Of a stretch of DNA of 64,000 bases, positions 1-9,679 are shown piece by piece; the stretch's first letter is position 1; each line of letters starts with the position of its first letter. This DNA comes from Xiphydria camelus (taxonomy: Eukaryota; Arthropoda; Insecta; Hymenoptera; Xiphydriidae): the NCBI GenBank assembly GCA_963678675.1, contig OY783193.1:34386430-34450429 (forward strand), given 5' to 3'. The position numbers and the translations under genes are program-made. The notes below the pieces were generated by a model. It saw only the letters and a list, made by a program, of their open reading frames with translations. It did no database searches and was not told the origin of the DNA.

Positions 1-990
1 AACTCTTGGAGCCACTTCGATACAAATCATTTTCATCCACTTGGAATTTAAAACTGGAACTCCATAATGCCAAACCAAACCATATTTCTTAGACTTACCA
101 CTTGAAGGGACTGAGTCACATTTTTTATCGGTGCTATACCGATGCTTGTTCAAAAACTTACATCGCTCTTTTAATTTTCTGAAAAATGCCAATTGTATAT
201 AATGATTTCTTCTTAAAATATTTATTTTAATCTATTTTTAGGGCAACATTTCCGGTCCAGTCTGTACGGAAAGAAACGCGGAAGCAATAAAGATGAAAAG
301 GAAAGAACTAATTACACGAATAATGCTAAACGAGTTGAGCAGAGCACCGAAGAAATGCGGTTAGGGCGATCCTTTTGAAAGGGCATTCGTTGGGTCGGAG
401 CATAAGTAACATCTGTGCGTCTTGAGTGATGCACATTTTTGAGAGGTACAATTTTTCTCAATTGCTCTTTAACCATGACTAACGACGGCACGTCATCGCG
501 GTATCAAAGGAGGATAGATCAGTCACGCGTACTAGATGGGTCGACGTTCCGTCGCGCCGTCGCGCGCGCTTCGAAGTGTCTACATTTTTCACGCGATTCC
601 GGCGTAAAACCGTTGGATCCAAGTTCCCGCGTGGCGAGAAGCATCTCGCGTCGACGAGGGTCGACAATATTACCGGATATCGCTCGCGAATCGGAAATGG
701 AAGCGACGACGAGTCTCTCGCGGGGGGGAGGGGGGGGGGGTATTACATCTGCAGGAATCGCGGCACGGGAATACCAACAACTCGCTATATATTAGTACAA
801 CAGATAGGAATCGTCTGCTAAAACCTCATAAATATTCGGGGACACGCCCTCTTTCTCTTCCTTTTTCTCAGGAATATGTATAAGCGAGAAGAGGCCCGTG
901 AATATTAACGAAGCAAAGTGGCTGTTGATACTGTGCTCCGCTGGACCACTTAAGCCGTAATCGATTAAAGTGACTAAAAATCAAGGGTTG
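1..990. other. Unmatched upstream DNA
   Basis: No gene seen. Bases about 440-740 are CpG-rich and end in a G-run at about 720-739. Short open frames here overlap in several registers, show no domain and are best read as chance. Confidence 0.4.
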
Positions 991-1495
991 TTAACCCTCT
1001 AAGGACGAAGTTTTCCACAACATAAAATTTGTGGAAAAAAGTTATTATCGGATTATTTTGGTAGGTAGTGTTAACATATCTATGCTCGCAAATAAGAACA
1101 TCGTATCTCAATAATGACAGTTTCTCAGAAAGTAGGTTTAAAGTCGATAATATTTATGCCAAATTTCCATATTAATTAGATACGATTAAAAACTACTTTT
1201 TTTTTAAAATCCACATATTTGCAAAAATAATTTAGAAATCATGGTTTTAATTGAAATAGTTTCTTATATTGAAAAGTGATGTTAACTCATTTTGGCCAAA
1301 AATTGAGATACGATGTTCTTATTTGCCAGCGTCGATGTGTAAGTGATGTTTTATGAGGAAAAGAAGATTTTTTTCATAAATTTGGAAACTAAGCATAACG
1401 AATAAGTTACGACCAGCGCCGGGCCAAAAATCTCCAATCACCGTCATAATTGTAAACAGATTGAAACGTAACGAAAATGTAGTCGAGAGGGTTAA
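991..1495 (-). mobile_element. piggyBac-like TTAA element, copy 1, carrying a nested insertion
   Basis: TTAA at 991-994 and 1492-1495 flanks ends CCCTCTAAGGACG and CGAGAGGG. The sequence matches the element at 60378-60627 in reverse orientation, including the block around 1340-1490. It has about 265 extra bases (about 1074-1340) that the other copy lacks. No transposase remains. TTAA duplication with CCCT ends is the piggyBac hallmark. Confidence 0.75.
1074..1340. mobile_element. Inverted-repeat element nested in the TTAA element
   Basis: Arms GCAAATAAGAACATCGTATC (from about 1087) and its complement (1301-1326) are nearly perfect and about 25 bases long. The exact ends are uncertain by a few bases. 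The related element at 60378-60627 reads straight through this point. Confidence 0.7.
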
Positions 1496-1625
1496 TAGTG
1501 CGAGAGGAATTGATTAATTTTTGTTTCGTTTCTTCGAGATTTATTTCCGTTGATTTATCGAAATTCTAATGCTAAATCAAGCAAGTTCATTAGACATGAA
1601 TTTCTCTCGCGTTTTGCTCTGATTG

Positions 1626-2305
1626 CACTGAGAGAAATAATTGTTGATGCCAAAAAAATATTCTCTTCAATCAAAAACATGATATAATTCCAGAATCAAG
1701 TCGTGGCTTTCTTCATTCAAGAAAATATTTGATAGACTCGAGTAAAATTATTTCTTTTCGCGCAGAAAGAATTTCTTATTCCAATGAAGGTACTCTTGTA
1801 TCAAGAAGAAAAGAATGTTTTCTTCAATCAAAAACGTGATATAATTCCAAGATCAAGTCATGGTTTTCTTCATTCAAGAAAATATTTGATAGACTCGAAT
1901 AATTAATTATTTCTTTTACTTGTTCCAACGAAGGTACTCTTGTGTCCAAAATATATATATTATATTCTTTGACCAACAATCTATATTCTTAGAAATTTTG
2001 TGAGATCATAATTGAGGTCGTGAGCGCAATAGTGGACTAACCCACAAAGTGTGATTTTTGTTTTAATGCGGAATTGAAACTGTTAATTAAATTAGTATCT
2101 TATTGTTAGTTAAATAATTTAAACCCTATGTTTACATAATGTTGTTTGATCCACTTTGTAATTGATAGATACTAATTTAACAGTTTCAATTCCGCATTAA
2201 AACAAAAATCACACTTTGTGGGTTAGTCCACTATTGTGCTCACGGCCTCAATTATGTTCTTGATTTAAGACATTTCTTCGACACTAGCAATTATTTCACT
2301 CGGTG
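1626..2305 (+). mobile_element. CACTGAG-type MITE, family 1 copy a (expanded)
   Basis: Ends CACTGAGAGAAATAATTG and CAATTATTTCACTCGGTG. Same family as 2398-2686, 13955-14219 and 41712-41999. This copy has an internal tandem duplication of about 160 bases (about 1654-1805 and 1818-1945) and a palindromic insertion at about 2009-2254. Confidence 0.75.
2009..2254. mobile_element. Palindromic element inserted in family 1 MITE
   Basis: Arms of about 90 bases (2009-2100 and 2167-2254) with a loop of about 66. One arm has a 4-base insertion. The palindrome interrupts text that in related copies runs from GTGAGATCAT to GTTCTT, so it moved in later. Confidence 0.75.
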
Positions 2306-2397
2306 TATACGTTCAGAATGACTCCAATTCGAGTTATGATTATAGAATATCAGTATGCTTTCAAATTAAAATCGCTACCAAATTTCGATAGAATATA

Positions 2398-2686
2398 CAC
2401 TGAGAGAAATAATTGCTCGTGCCAAAAAAGTCTTTTCTTCAATCAAAAATATGATATAATTATAAGGTCAAGCAGTGGTATTTTTTTCGGGGAAGAAAAT
2501 ATTTAATAGACTCGAGTAATTATTTTTTGTTTGGCACGGAAAAGAATTCTTATTCCAACAAAGATATTCTTGAGTCAAGAATATAATATATTATTCGAAC
2601 AAGAACCTGTATTCTTACAAATTTTTTAACTCATGTTCTTAATTCGAAAAATATTTGTTTGACAGTAGCAATTATTTCCCTCACTG
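2398..2686 (+). mobile_element. CACTGAG-type MITE, family 1 copy b
   Basis: TA at 2396-2397 and 2687-2688 flanks ends CACTGAGAGAAATAATTG and CAATTATTTCCCTCACTG. The TA duplication points to the Tc1/mariner superfamily. No coding capacity. Confidence 0.75.
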
Positions 2687-2778
2687 TAATCAATCCTCTA
2701 AATCTTTTAATTTAAAACATCGCGTTAAACGTTAAAGAACCGAGCGAAAAATCACCACGAAGTATTTCTCGCACGTCT

Positions 2779-3207
2779 CATACCGTATGTCCCAGGAGAA
2801 TTCGAGCAAGAGTGCCGATACCTATTGCCGATAACTTGAAATTTGACTTCGGCATTGTTTGCCGACGGACGATTCTTTGATAGTTAGAATTGACTTGAGA
2901 AGAGTGCGCTGTCTATGCTGCGTGAGAGCGAAAAGTGTCAAACGTCTGATTTCCCGATAGCTGTCAATTCGGGAGATCGCAGTATTGAATAATAGACGAA
3001 ACACTTTTATCACCCGAATTGACAGCTATCGGGAAATCAGACGTTTGACACTTTTCGCTCTCACGCAGCACACACAGCGCACTCTTCTCAAGCCAACTCT
3101 AACTATCAAACTCTCGACCGTCGGCAAACACTGCCGAAGTCAAATTTCAAGTTATCGGCCATAGGTATCGGCACTCTTGCTCGAATTCTCCTGGGACATA
3201 CGGTATG
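2779..3207. mobile_element. Large foldback element upstream of the receptor gene
   Basis: Arms of about 195 bases (2779-2973 and 3013-3207) are near-perfect inverted copies around a 39-base loop. A transcript through it would form a long hairpin. It lies about 740 bases before the receptor start codon. No coding capacity, family unknown. Confidence 0.85.
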
Positions 3208-3945
3208 CGATGCATTCGGTACACGCATCCGGATATATATGCGTATGTATACGAATGCAGCTTCAATGCAGTCCGAGTCATCTGTTTACCAACGAAGCGC
3301 CAGCAGTAATATCGTCCTCCCGATCCCAGCGGTTGCCCGAGTGATATCATCGTATAAACCACTTTATCTCGTTTTCGTGCGGCAGGACCAAAAAGAAAAA
3401 CAGAATTTAGTGCCGACGCGCGACCTCTGCATTCAGCGACGCCTGGCGATCATCGAACAGCGGACGACGCGGTGAAATTCCACCAAAAAAAAAAAGAATT
3501 CCACCTCCAACCATTTAAACTTTCAACGCCGCCAAACTCGACGCACTCGAACCTCGAACGGCGGAAGTCCCTCGTGGCAGAACCACGTGCGAGCAATCGA
3601 CGTCACGGAACGCCTTCCCTCTCGTCGCTACAGAACGACGAAATTACCGAGAAGAGGAAGCTGCTTCGACGTTTTCCCGTAAATCGACTTAAGGCCGGAG
3701 TGGCGACTCGTTAAGGGTAGCGTCTCCCGATCGTTTTTGATTCCGGCAAGAACAAAAGGAAATCACGTCGGCGCGGCGAGATGAGAAAGACTCTCGAAAG
3801 GAGCTTTTCCCCGCGCTTTGCTCCGCCCACGAGATCGGAACGAGAGGATGCCGTCGTTTAGACGTTCGCGAGTCGGAGACGCGCGAGTTTGAACCCCCGC
3901 AACAATTGATCCCAGCGAAGTCGTGCCGAGAGGAACCGCGAGGAA
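3208..3945 (+). promoter_or_regulatory. 5' flank and probable 5' UTR of the receptor gene
   Basis: CpG-rich DNA directly before the start codon. The start context GAGGAAATGG is favourable. A TATAAA string at 3353-3358 has no convincing initiator at the expected distance, so I cannot fix the transcription start. Upstream non-coding exons are possible. I saw no repeat here apart from a short A-run at 3484-3495. Confidence 0.35.
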
Positions 3946-4533
3946 ATGGAAGACGAGAAGGTCGAGGCGACGGCTCTTCAGCCGAACTCGTCGCAACTGC
4001 CGTTCGCCTACGACGACCCGGCGAACGGCACCGAGAAGTGGTACAACTTTACCGCGAGCGACGTCGACCGCATCGCCTCCAACGGCACCTACCTGGAGCA
4101 CGCCCCGACGCTGACCAGGAGCGCCTACATCAAGGCCGTGATCCTCGCGGCGATGGCGGGGCTCAGCTTCGTCGCCAACGTCGCCACGATATACTCGATC
4201 ACGAGGAATCGGCGGAAACGGCAGAGCTGCTCGGCGATCTACGCGCTGATACTTCACCTCTCGATCGCGGACCTGCTGGTGACGATCTTCTGCATCGGCG
4301 GCGAGTCGCTGTGGAGCTACAAGGTCTCCTGGGTCTGGGGCAACGTCTCCTGCAAGGTCTTCAAGTTCCTGCAGGTGTGGAGCCTGTATCTGAGCACCTT
4401 CATACTGGTGCTCATCGGGGTGGACAGGTTCGTCGCGGTGCGTTACCCGATGAAGAGCTTGAACACCGCGCAGAGGTGCAATCGCCTCGTCCTGTTCACG
4501 TGGGTTCTGTCTTTCGTGCTGAGCATTCCTCAG
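3946..4533 (+). CDS. CrzR: Corazonin-receptor-like GPCR, exon 1 (N-terminus to TM4)
   Basis: First coding exon of a class A neuropeptide receptor expected in the plasma membrane, coupling a corazonin-type peptide to G proteins. It encodes residues 1-196. The outside N-terminus (about 1-60) has N-glycosylation sites at N14, N27, N34 and N46. TM1 is about 62-86 (N78), TM2 97-118 with the LSIAD motif (D109), loop-1 cysteine C136, TM3 about 136-158, DRF (160-162) in place of DRY, and TM4 from about 181 with W186. The stretch LYLSTFILVLIGVDRFVAV is typical of the corazonin/ACP receptor branch and unlike AKH receptors as I know them. The start is the first in-frame ATG after a TGA at 3907-3909. The exon ends at CAG before GTGAGT (4534), phase 0. 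The subtype (corazonin versus ACP receptor) rests on family knowledge and is less certain than the family. Confidence 0.9.
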
Positions 4534-4592
4534 GTGAGTCTGTCGCGATATCCACGTTTCGAGTCACACTGAGGCGTGAGAACTTTCGCGTT

Positions 4593-4990
4593 TTAACCCT
4601 CCGTTAATCGCTACGGGTCTGACAAACCCCCATAGCGTTTTCATTTGCCAATTGTTGGAAAGCTATTAGAGCCACGCCATTGTCGCTTTGTGACATCTCG
4701 GAGGGATGTTCTAAGAATTATTTACTTTGAGTCCTGATTTTTGGTTTAAACTTCTTTTTCGATATCTCCAATCTCGTTCTCGAAATAATCGACTTTGAAC
4801 TTGCACTTCAATCGGGGCGTTTATCTACTTTTCGGTACCAGAAAAAAAACACGTATCTTTTCACCGTCATTGAGAAACGTCGTAACTCGTTGTGCGAGAA
4901 AGCACTGTGACTTACGAAATTTTCTCGTATAACAATGAATTACGATGTTTTATAATGATCATGAAAAAAATACGTGCTTTTTTCGGATAC
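4593..4990. repeat. TTAACCCTC-like end followed by a foldback
   Basis: TTAACCCTCCG at 4593-4603 resembles the left ends of the TTAA elements in this window, and ACGGGTCTGACAAACCC follows. I found no matching right end. A separate imperfect foldback spans about 4835-4990 (arms around CACGTATC and its complement). Probably decayed. Confidence 0.45.
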
Positions 4991-5590
4991 CGGTCACTAT
5001 GTCGTTTCACGAGGGAGTGTGATCCCAGCTAGCGGGAACTCGCGTGGAACTACGAAATATATCAAGATTCAGCTGACAATCAGTTCGCTATAACTCGATT
5101 CGCGTGAGTCCATTGACGTTAAACGGAATGGCGATACTCCGAATAGACGTGGAACGCTAACTCGTGATGCAATTCCGCCCGATCAAGTTACCCCGATGAA
5201 ACCAGAGCACACAATAAGGATGCTCTACTTGTGAACACGCGTGGCAGATATAGATACTATAAACACTGATATATTAGCAGAGATATGCCGTACGAATGGT
5301 TGGCGATCGACAATGCATTTGGATCAAAAGAAAATCTGCAGCTGTAAAACTTCATCTCGCGTGCGAGTTCAAAGCCCCTATTTGCACGCGTATGTATTGT
5401 ACATTCCGTGATATTGCCCGTGTACCTATACATATATCGCGCGTTCGATCGATCGGTAGCAATATATCCAAAGCGACAGCCCAAACTAGGATTATGCTCT
5501 CGAGCGTACTCGACATGCCTTCTGAATCTAAATTCGTGAAAATAATCGAAAATCGATGCATGTACCTACTCATACACTAAAATTCAGTAT
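4991..5590. other. Unmatched intron DNA
   Basis: No gene, repeat or motif that I can support. Confidence 0.4.
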
Positions 5591-5748
5591 AGTCGCTCTA
5601 ATAAGAAAAGTGCATAACTCCACTTTTTGGCAAACATGGAATTTTTGCAAAAAAACCTGTATTTTGTTTTTTAAAAAAACGGGTTTTCTTCTCTCCCGTA
5701 AAATTTTCTAAAACGGGGAGATAGGCATATTTCTTATTAGGGCGACGT
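5591..5748. mobile_element. MITE with GTCGCCCTAATAAG ends, copy 1
   Basis: Ends AGTCGCTCTAATAAGAAA and TTTCTTATTAGGGCGAC, with the internal text CTCCACTTTTTGGCAAA shared with 31141-31295. More decayed than that copy. Confidence 0.75.
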
Positions 5749-5804
5749 AATATGTAAAATTACGGTATTCTCAGTAACTTTCTTTCTATTTTCATTAAGT
5801 AAGA

Positions 5805-6150
5805 GAGTAATTCGGTTATCACTTATCACATAAAAAATATTCCTATTTTTTGATTCTATTTGTAATCTGTAGGTATACCTATATTATATTCAATATCACT
5901 CAAAAAAGAAAATATCCAAAAAATAATAAGTGTTCGTAAAATTATAAGTGCGTTTCCCTCTATTGTATTATGATGTCATCAAGAAACCATGAGACACATT
6001 TATGCCAAGCAACGAGTGCGAGAGACATGACATATGCTATATTTCAAAATATCGCTTTCCAGCTCAAATAAGGCGGAAAGTGAGAAAAAAAAAACACGAT
6101 TAAACACACTAATTTTCTTCAAATTTGTCAAGCCTACAATTTGAAAAAAT
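5805..6150 (+). repeat. Dispersed repeat X, copy 1
   Basis: Shares an ordered set of blocks with 26925-27265 and partly with 33300-33490: ATAAGTGCGTTTC, then ACGAGTG.GAGAGA, then AAATATCG..TTCAGCT.AAATAAGGC, then a run of GAAAAA. No terminal inverted repeats recognised. Type unknown. Confidence 0.6.
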
Positions 6151-6540
6151 AGTCAGAGAACCGAATTCTCATACGTTGCTGCTAGTTTTAAAGGGGCTGA
6201 AGGAGACACGTTCGGCTACGAGTAGAATCTTCGATTCATGCCCCACCCCCCGATGCACTTTTTTCCTTCTCATAAATAAGCCTTCGGTAAAGTCATCCGA
6301 TGAATTGCCGGAAGCCGGGACAAGCCGGATCGCTACCGCCGGAGCAGTCGTGTCTCCGGCGACGCTGTCGCTCGCTACAAAGTCTATAAAATAATCGAAG
6401 CCCTCGAGCAAGCACGCGCGCCGCAGTCTAGACTTCCACACACATGTCCGGATATAGAGCGCGCGAGGAGATCGCGATTGCAAATCGATGTGCAAATCGT
6501 ATAGCGATGACTGTGTCACGGCCACGTCCGCCGTATAGTG
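6151..6540 (+). promoter_or_regulatory. CpG-rich block with TATA-like and initiator-like strings
   Basis: CTATAAAATA at 6384-6393 is followed by GCAGT (6423-6427), an arthropod-type initiator, in CpG-rich DNA. The spacing of about 41 bases is longer than the usual 30, and no open frame downstream supports a gene. Weak candidate only. Confidence 0.2.
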
Positions 6541-6943
6541 CAATGGGCATGTTCACGATTTTTTTTTTGCTCATTCGTTAATACTATTTGTGCTTATTAA
6601 TAAGGTGTGTTTGTTTTTTTTTCTGAGTACTAATTTCTTTTTTTTTTATGTTTAAAGTTTGACTTCGATTCAAACGAAATCCTTAGTGACGTCACTAAAG
6701 CCATTGGCAAGGGCCCAAACCCGGATTTGTGAATGGTGGGGAATCTGTTGCCCGACTCTGATTGGTCAGTTAAAATGGCGGTGAAAGTGCGACGCTTTAA
6801 AACGAATGCCTTTTTTAACATCTCAACAATAATGGAAAAACATTGTTTAATTACCCATTTTTTACCTAAATTACTTTAATACCATAATCTTCCGATTCAT
6901 GCACTTTAAACAGTTGTACAAAAAGTTGTGAACATGCCCATTG
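6541..6943 (+). mobile_element. AATGGGCATGTTCAC element, copy 1
   Basis: About 400 bases with inverted ends CAATGGGCATGTTCACGA and GTGAACATGCCCATTG. Nearly identical to 15672-16072 in the same orientation, so recent. Both copies keep a frame of about 63 codons on the minus strand (near 6630-6821), which resembles no protein I know. Confidence 0.8.
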
Positions 6944-7212
6944 CGTCCACGGGTATAGGGCTATCAGTGAGAACCACGTGATGTACTTTTTACAAGGGGA
7001 AGGAGATAAATCAAGCGTGACTGACTGTTGTAGAGGGTGTTGCTACTTATAAATATTTCTGGCTTAGGTAACAATAAGTGTTGCTAGGCGCCATTTGACG
7101 TTTCCAATCGAAAGTTTGACATTTTCCACCATGACCTTCTTGAGAACGTTTTGTCATTTGAGCGCGATTTGTGTTGTTTGCAGTAACTTGAAATATTCAT
7201 CTCGGGCAAGAA

Positions 7213-7258
7213 ATGGAATTAACTCGTGAACAATTTCGTGCGATTATTTTTCATAACT
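7213..7258 (+). pseudogene. mariner transposase N-terminal fragment
   Basis: ATG at 7213 begins MELTREQFRAIIFHNS, which matches the conserved first residues of mariner transposases (helix-turn-helix region). About 15 codons survive before the nested element. No catalytic aspartates follow. Confidence 0.7.
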
Positions 7259-7513
7259 CTGTACCTCAGAACCAGACGAACGTAAGTCCAAAAACAGATA
7301 TTTTCCGGTTATTAACGTTTTGCATGTAGAATTTTATTCTCCGTAACCATAACAACGTATGCCCTTTAGAAAATTATCCTTTAAAATTAAGCTCGGTTAT
7401 AAGAGCGTAAGTCGTAAGGTTTATTCGAGCCAGATAAATTTTTTTTTCACTTTTACTGGGCTCCTAGAAAGTTGACGGAATGTGACTTACGTCCATCTGG
7501 TTCTGAGGTACAG
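7259..7513. mobile_element. MITE nested in mariner
   Basis: Ends CTGTACCTCAGAACCAGA and TCTGGTTCTGAGGTACAG are perfect inverted copies, with further pairing into GACGTAAGTC-like text. About 255 bases, no coding capacity. It interrupts the mariner coding text and is therefore younger. Confidence 0.8.
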
Positions 7514-7912
7514 ACTTTCGACGTGGATTATCAAGATAAGGGTGTACCGATCAACTTAATTTTTTTATACAGCCATAATCAGACAAACGCCTTACAATCT
7601 TACCTCAATCGGAGTGAAAAAAGTGCTTCGAAAATTGGTTCGAACGCATGCAAAAGTGTATTGATCTATATGGAGAATATTTTGAAAAGCAATAAAACCA
7701 ATTTTGATCACAAATCTTTGTTTTTTCATTATCAGGCCAGAAATATAAATAGCAACCCTCTCGTATGGGGGTGAGAGGGGGTCAGTGATCGAACCACGCA
7801 TTTTTTCTTTTAGAGATAAAATTTTCGGAGTGGATCTGGACACTATCTCCTTTCTTTCCCCTTTTTTTCACGTGATGCTAACAATAAGATACTCACAAGG
7901 ATGAGGACCTAC

Positions 7913-8530
7913 CCGGGATGTACCTATCTTACTAATTTTCTCCATTCTGTGATATACTGTAGTACATCATAAAACATTAGATGCATATTTTTTGACGCTC
8001 TAATTAGGTTATTTAATGGGTGAAAACTACCCCTGAATTTCACCTCCTAAAGGCATTTCAACGATTCCTCGAAAGACACGTCGAATTTCTCAATGGAAAA
8101 AATGGGATATTATTCCGTATCGAAGGATAGATAAATTTTTAATTAGAAATTCGACGTACACCGAGAAAAAAAAATAGTAAGTTTGACTAAATTTATATAA
8201 ATTATTATAAATATTGTGTAATTTGGTTGTAATGATTAAAAATTATTTCACGGAAACAGGCTATAGTCAAGTCTAGCAAATTATTAGTTCAAATAACTTG
8301 ATCCACGTTCCCCCGCTTGTGACCGCTGATTTAGTCAAATCTGCCATACTTTTTTCTCAGTGTAGCTTTCAATGAATCGTAAAAGAAAGCGGTTTTGAGG
8401 TGTGAAACTCAGAAGCGGTTTTCACTCATTAAATGAGGAAAGTAGCGCGTAAAAAATATATGTCTAATACTTTTCAATATAACTACTACAACATGTCACA
8501 GAATGAGGAAAGTCGGAGAGAGACACCTGG
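7913..8530. mobile_element. Foldback element split by a MITE
   Basis: Long imperfect arms: the left starts CCGGGATGTACC with CATTCTGTGATAT, and the right is the complement ending GACACCTGG. Pairing continues through the text around TTTAATGGGTGAAAAC. Without the insert at 8159-8362 it would be about 415 bases. Confidence 0.7.
8159..8362. mobile_element. CACCGAG-type MITE nested in the foldback
   Basis: TA at 8157-8158 and 8363-8364 flanks ends CACCGAGAAAAAAA and TTTTTTCTCAGTG. About 204 bases, no coding capacity. Confidence 0.8.
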
Positions 8531-9679
8531 AATAGTTTTCTTGTTAGTGTAATCAAATGAAAATGATTAGAATGTATGAAATAAAAATACGTTTATTTGC
8601 GGCATCCAAATTCGTAATAAAATTAAAAAACAAATTAAATCAGAAGTACTATTGGGTCGTTATCTCTATATATTCATAATCAAATCAAAATGAAACTAAA
8701 TCTATTGTTGATTTTGGAATTTCATTCGATTTACACTAAGTTTAAGCGTTATGTGAAAAGGAGGGAAGTTCGATTATCATCACAGTATCACATAGGGGAG
8801 GAGGAACAGTCAAAATGGTCAAACATTGCGTCACGTGGTTTATGGTTAAACCTTATATCGCGTCGACGTGCATAACGCGCAAGGATGAAGAGATCGCCTC
8901 TCATTGATCGATCGAACCCTCGAGGAATCTCAATAACTCTAAACACCTACACGCGTCGCGCGTATGGCACGTATTGACAAAGTTGTCGCGAGTGGTACGT
9001 GTACTCGTCGACGCGTGAATTATTTATATATAAGTATAATTGCGTGATGCGTATATATCGATGAAACTCTGGAAAACCAGTTTTTGCCCCCGTCTACGTG
9101 ATGCGACCGCACACGAGTCCCGAGCAACGGTGCCTCGCCGATAATATTCTGTACTTTGACCGAACGACCTATCGCCTTCAATTCGATCCGCTTCGCGGCG
9201 TTTCTCACGGCGCGTTGGGAAGTGCAGTCGTGGAATCCTCTCGAATTTTCCTTGAATCACACGACCGAGATCCGTCTTCACAGACAGACTGATACCAGTA
9301 AATTTTACTGTATTTATTATAAAAGAGATACACGTGAGAGTTTTCGAATATTTTCACAGTGCGATACAATAATTTTTTTTTTTCGAAACATCAAATCGTG
9401 ATAGTTCAGATTGCAATTTACTAGTTTCTGAGGAGAAATTGTCCTTCAATATAGTAGAAATATCCAAAAAGCCTTATATGTCCCTCTTGTACTGTAAATA
9501 CGGTAAAATTTACCGGCATCAGTCTTTTCGTGGTGGGGTCGATGCTCTTAGAACGATGCTCGATATATTCTGCTTATGACATTTAAGGATCATCCTGGTG
9601 GTGAAGCCACCACTTTTCGCAAGCACTTTTACATGCAGAGTTTATCTGAGTAATAAACGTCAGGTGATGTTAGCGAGAA
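8531..9679. other. Unmatched intron DNA
   Basis: Includes a CpG-rich part at about 8860-9290. Overlapping short open frames there have no recognisable domain. No repeat partner seen in this window. Confidence 0.4.

Larger units (their letters stand above)
7031..7767 (+). mobile_element. mariner deletion derivative with nested MITE
   Basis: Inverted ends: AGAGGGTGTTGCTACTTATA at the left and the complement of AGAGGGTTGCTATTTATA at the right (about 7740-7766). From 7213 the + strand encodes MELTREQFRAIIFHN, the start of a mariner-family transposase. The frame is then broken by an insertion at 7259, and the catalytic region is missing. Confidence 0.75.

Noticed and set aside
3353..3358. TATAAA as promoter of the receptor
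   Set aside because: No initiator at the expected distance. A single 6-mer is weak evidence in AT-rich DNA.
3763..4257. 164-codon minus-strand frame over exon 1
   Set aside because: Antisense shadow of the receptor exon.
3906..4607. 233-codon frame overlapping exon 1
   Set aside because: Shifted shadow of the receptor exon, rich in R and G as expected from a GC-rich coding exon. It starts with TTG, not ATG.
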